DNA of 49,177 nucleotides from Nitrospira sp. (lineage in GTDB: Bacteria; Nitrospirota; Nitrospiria; Nitrospirales; Nitrospiraceae). Location: NCBI GenBank assembly GCA_029865225.1, contig JAOUHJ010000020.1:1-49177 (forward strand), read 5' to 3'. Below are positions 46,742 to 49,177 of the stretch, piece by piece (position 1 is the first letter of the stretch; each line of letters starts with the position of its first letter). The position numbers and the translations under genes are program-made. The notes under the pieces were generated by a model. The model was given only the letters and a program-made list of their open reading frames with translations, searched no databases and had not been told where the DNA came from.

Positions 46742-46991
46742 GCAAGACGGCCGTCGCCTGCGCAAACGCTGAGAAGGACAAGACAAAAGGGTCCGACCCT
46801 GAGGGCTCCTCACAAAAATGGTCATACATTGGTGGAGTTACACGAAAAATGCTCGGCACCCGAGCCGGAAATTGGTATGTACTCTGCCTCCTTAGACACC
46901 ACAACCTAAGGGGGGACTACGCGAGGCAGGCCGTTATGATGATCCAGCGCTACCTGAAGACCATGCGACGATTTAGCGTGAGAAGAGATCA

Positions 46992-47065
46992 GGGGTCGGA
47001 TCTTGTTCTGTGCATCACCAAAGTAGAAGGCAGTGGGTCCGATGCACACTACAAGACGTGAGCCC
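46992..47065. repeat. REP/MITE-like palindromic repeat, copy 1
   Basis: A left arm of about 26 bp (46992-47017) pairs imperfectly with 47040-47065; roughly 19 of 26 positions match. The first 31 bases are identical to 48200-48230, and similarity continues to the right arm. This size and structure fit a non-autonomous palindromic element. Confidence 0.65.
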
Positions 47066-47098
47066 AAATCATCGCTTACAAATAGTCGCAGTAAATGA

Positions 47099-47191
47099 CC
47101 CTGCCCTTCCGGGCAGGGTATTTGAGAACCAGGAGGTTTTCACCTCCGCTTTGCTCCGGGCTGCCATTCATCCCCGCTCTTCCGAGCGGGG
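47099..47191. repeat. Hairpin cluster resembling an IS200/IS605 end
   Basis: Three perfect hairpins: CCCTGCCC-TTCC-GGGCAGGG (47099-47118), GGAGGT-TTTC-ACCTCC (47132-47147) and CCCCGCTC-TTCC-GAGCGGGG (47172-47191). The last is flanked by TGCCATTCAT and CATTCCTGGCA, like the structured ends next to tnpB genes, which also give the guide (omega) RNA. No tnpA or tnpB is present, so this would be a solo end. The assignment is by resemblance only. Confidence 0.4.
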
Positions 47192-47248
47192 CATTCCTGG
47201 CAGGTTTCGTAAAGATACAAGTTAGCCAACGGAAAGGATGATAGCGAA

Positions 47249-47902
47249 ATGAAAACTATGAAGAGGATACGCATAAATTCAATTCTGATGCTGACCGTGT
47301 TTCTATTATCTCACATTTCGGCATCGTGCAGCTCAGAGTTGAAGGCTGCTAAAAATATAGATCCTGACACAGTCTCGGACGGCAGATTGACATTTCAGGT
47401 GCTAAATGTCCAGAAACTACCTGGAACACTTAATTCTCAGGGGAATTATGACGAAAAAGGTAGCTTCATGTCGGTAATTATTACTTCTGGGTTGACCAAC
47501 ACTAGCGGATCCAATTCCTATCTGTTTGGTGAAAACACATCTCTGAAGGTGCACATTACAGATCCCAAACATCTGGCAGGGCGAGAAGTTGAGCCAAGAG
47601 GACTTATCGTCGGCGGTGACCATCCTATGATCCAGTGCCGAGGCGATGCAAGAGGTATGATAAAAAAGGGAGTTGAAGCAGTATATACCAACAAAACCAC
47701 TAGGGAACCCGATCCAGATAGTTTGGCATTCCACATGCTCGTCCCCATTTCTGGCATGGAGATTAACATGTCGGTTGGATCACACTGTCAATTTGATACT
47801 GAATTTATTCTCCCAAGAGAAGCCAAATCCATCGACGTTATGATGGACAAGCTAGGCCGGGTCGGCAAAAGTATATCAGCAGATCCCAGAAATCCGAACT
47901 GA
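47249..47902 (+). CDS. Putative lipoprotein of unknown function
   Basis: A 217-residue protein. The N-terminal signal (MKTMKRIRINSILMLTVFLL) ends in SASC, an imperfect lipobox. The mature part is beta-rich (FQVLNVQKLPG; SFMSVIITSGLTN; EPRGLIVGGDHP), suggestive of a DUF4352-like immunoglobulin fold, but the match is weak. It stands alone between repeat elements. Confidence 0.6.
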   Translation: MKTMKRIRINSILMLTVFLLSHISASCSSELKAAKNIDPDTVSDGRLTFQVLNVQKLPGTLNSQGNYDEKGSFMSVIITSGLTNTSGSNSYLFGENTSLKVHITDPKHLAGREVEPRGLIVGGDHPMIQCRGDARGMIKKGVEAVYTNKTTREPDPDSLAFHMLVPISGMEINMSVGSHCQFDTEFILPREAKSIDVMMDKLGRVGKSISADPRNPN

Positions 47903-47945
47903 TGAGGTCTGGTGGATTAGGGAAAGAGCGCGCGATTGCTTGGCC

Positions 47946-48161
47946 TAACAGGCTGCGGACAAACTCAATTTGACCTCTGTAGCCGTCGCGGATATCGCAG
48001 ATATCAAGGTGTGAGCCGACGCTGAACAGCCATGCAGGATGCGCAAAAATGCTGTCCAGCAAGGACGCAGCGAGCGAAGAGACAAATCGCACCCTGTGCT
48101 GTACGTTGAGCCTCTGAGCGATACGAGAACGCCGCTGGTGGACTTTTTCCGGATCCTGCTA
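47946..48161. mobile_element. MITE-like segment with imperfect terminal inverted repeats
   Basis: The left end reads TAACAGGCTGCGGACAAAC and the right end, on the other strand, reads TAGCAGGATCCGGAAAAAG; about 14 of 19 positions match. The interior has no gene. It may be a non-autonomous transposon or a conserved intergenic repeat of this lineage. Confidence 0.4.
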
Positions 48162-48199
48162 ACGAGGCAAGTACACTTGCCGTGGTGTGTTACAGAGTG

Positions 48200-48273
48200 G
48201 GGGTCGGATCTTGTTCTGTGCATCACCAAAAGGATGAGGCTTCGGGTCCGATACTCACCACAAGATGTAACCC
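48200..48273. repeat. REP/MITE-like palindromic repeat, copy 2
   Basis: The left arm at 48200-48225 is identical over 31 bp (48200-48230) to the copy at 46992. The right arm 48249-48273 is more diverged (ACAAGATGTAACCC). The two copies flank the lipoprotein gene in direct orientation. Confidence 0.6.
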
Positions 48274-48446
48274 TAATTCACCAGTGTACGCTCTTCAGGA
48301 ATAAGATTGCTTTTCTCCCCCAGATTCCCTTGCTTGACTCTCTCGCTGCTCCGCCGTACGCTCACCGTCTGTTGAGACTTCGTATCAATCGGGAAACTAC
48401 TACCGATCCCTCTGCTTCTAATTGCTGAGAGAAGGAGGCGCCTCAT

Positions 48447-48854
48447 ATGGCTCAACGACCTTTTCAAACTGGAGCGATCATCAACTTGAGTAGCGGAGAG
48501 AGCAGCAAGGATGTCGTCATCTGCACCGTTCCCGCCAACAAGCGGTTCCACGTGAAGTTTCTCGGCATCAATGGTTTTGGGCAACCGAATCAACCTCTGT
48601 TTTACGCTGTCCACGTCACGACCGGGTCGAGACTCGGTATCTATCCAATTGCGCCCCCTGGCGTGGCTGAAATAGCTGAGGCTGAATTTCCCGCGAGGTA
48701 TTTCGGAAGCCAGGAAGTCATGCTCTATGCCGACCCCGGGTCAGACCTGCTCTTCACGGTCGCTCGTAAGGACACCACCGGTAACATACGGGTGTTCATC
48801 GATCTCTGCGGAATTCTCGCCGACGTAGGAGCGAGACGCCAAACAGATCACTGA
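48447..48854 (+). CDS. Hypothetical protein, 135 aa
   Basis: A protein with no recognised family. It appears all-beta (INLSSGESSKDVVICTVPAN; GSRLGIYPIAPPG; GNIRVFIDLCGILADVG), has no signal peptide and has one Cys near each end. GAGAAGGAGGC upstream of the start is a strong ribosome-binding site, so it is probably expressed. It lies 49 bp before the methyltransferase gene and may be co-transcribed. Confidence 0.6.
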   Translation: MAQRPFQTGAIINLSSGESSKDVVICTVPANKRFHVKFLGINGFGQPNQPLFYAVHVTTGSRLGIYPIAPPGVAEIAEAEFPARYFGSQEVMLYADPGSDLLFTVARKDTTGNIRVFIDLCGILADVGARRQTDH

Positions 48855-48903
48855 TCAGGCACAACGGGCAACTCGTCTTCATACACAAAGGAAATGCCGT
48901 CAC

Positions 48904-49177
48904 ATGAATGCGACTCCGGATCCTTCGTCTATCTTACAAACTGCCTTCAGCTTTTGGAGTTCCAAAGTCTTGCTCACGGCCGTCGAGCTTGGACTGTTCA
49001 CTACGCTCGGTAGCCGTCGCCTTACAGGGGCGGAGTTGGCCAAAGAGTTGCGATTGCATCCGCGCGCGAATCCTGATTTTTTTGATGCCCTCGTGGCAAT
49101 GAAGTTCCTCGACCGTGAGAACGACGGCCCACAGGCAAGATATTTCAACACGAGCGAGGGCGCACTGTTCCTCGATG
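48904..49177 (+). CDS. O-methyltransferase, N-terminal dimerisation domain (partial)
   Basis: The open frame begins at ATG 48904 and runs off the window after 91 residues. FSFWSSKVLLTAVELGLFTT, then RLTGAELAKELRLHP and FFDALVAMKFLDRE, is the winged-helix dimerisation domain found before the SAM-binding domain of acetylserotonin/O-methyltransferase-like enzymes. The catalytic part lies outside, so the substrate cannot be judged. Confidence 0.75.
   Translation, partial: MNATPDPSSILQTAFSFWSSKVLLTAVELGLFTTLGSRRLTGAELAKELRLHPRANPDFFDALVAMKFLDRENDGPQARYFNTSEGALFLD

Larger units (their letters stand above)
46742..47248. other. Repeat-rich non-coding stretch
   Basis: It contains a palindromic repeat copy (46992-47065) and a cluster of three hairpins (47099-47191). 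The frame at 46849-47061 runs through the repeat and shows no family. No gene is supported here. Confidence 0.5.
47903..48446. other. Non-coding stretch with two mobile-repeat relics
   Basis: It holds a 216-bp segment with imperfect terminal inverted repeats (47946-48161) and the second copy of the REP-like palindrome (48200-48273). A TTGACT at about 48333 could be the -35 box of the 48447 gene. No gene is supported. Confidence 0.45.

Noticed and set aside
46849-47061. 70-aa ORF near the TIR operon
   Set aside because: The second half is translated from the palindromic repeat, so it is most likely chance coding.
47099-47191. CRISPR array
   Set aside because: The hairpins differ in sequence and spacing; there is no regular repeat-spacer pattern and no cas gene.

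Overview
The window looks like a chromosome segment of a Nitrospira-type bacterium (phylum Nitrospirota). I infer this from a large respiratory operon that mixes bc-type genes, many c-type cytochromes and two non-canonical cytochrome bd-like proteins, from hopanoid genes, and from the general gene content. No rRNA or marker gene is present to prove the genus.

Left part (1-4.4 kb): a small island rich in toxin-antitoxin genes, inserted at a tRNA-Thr(CGT) gene. It holds an IS630 transposase tail, an orphan VapB-like antitoxin, a HigB/HigA pair, a BrnT/BrnA pair flanked by two copies of a 35-bp imperfect palindrome, an excisionase-like protein, a possible 52-aa ORF, and a tyrosine recombinase whose 3' end reads antisense through the tRNA.

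Core part (4.4-41.5 kb): a lipoprotein with a caspase fold that has lost both catalytic residues; a UbiA-family prenyltransferase; then an operon of about 11.4 kb on the minus strand (18.85 to 7.45 kb). In transcription order the operon encodes a cytochrome c, a bd-like protein, a cytochrome c, a PRC-barrel/Rieske fusion, cytochrome b, an unknown membrane protein, a second bd-like protein, two cytochromes c, an ethylbenzene-dehydrogenase-type heme b subunit and a diheme cytochrome c. Next come isoprenoid and hopanoid genes: hpnH, ispG, dxs, and a tightly overlapping operon shc-hpnG-mlaE-mlaF-mlaD-mlaC plus an outer-membrane barrel gene. These suggest that hopanoids are made from MEP-pathway isoprenoids and may be moved to the outer membrane by a dedicated Mla-like transporter. 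On the plus strand are a CopD/cytochrome c/thioredoxin-fold fusion and an RlpA-like lipoprotein. Then smc and ispH follow on the minus strand. tRNA-Cys lies between hpnH and a glycosyltransferase.

Right part (41.5-49.2 kb): an accessory region with signs of transfer and decay. It holds a frameshifted P-loop ATPase with a winged-helix tail, an IS5-family transposase remnant, and a three-gene plus-strand operon: a TIR-domain protein, a 57-aa coiled-coil protein and an unrecognised 341-aa protein, with a 4-base overlap between the last two. It also holds several palindromic REP/MITE-like repeats, an orphan hairpin cluster resembling an IS200/IS605 end, a putative lipoprotein, an unrecognised 135-aa protein and the 5' part of a methyltransferase gene. 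The TIR operon is the best candidate here for an undescribed system, most likely in defence. All functions are read from sequence patterns; no database search was run.
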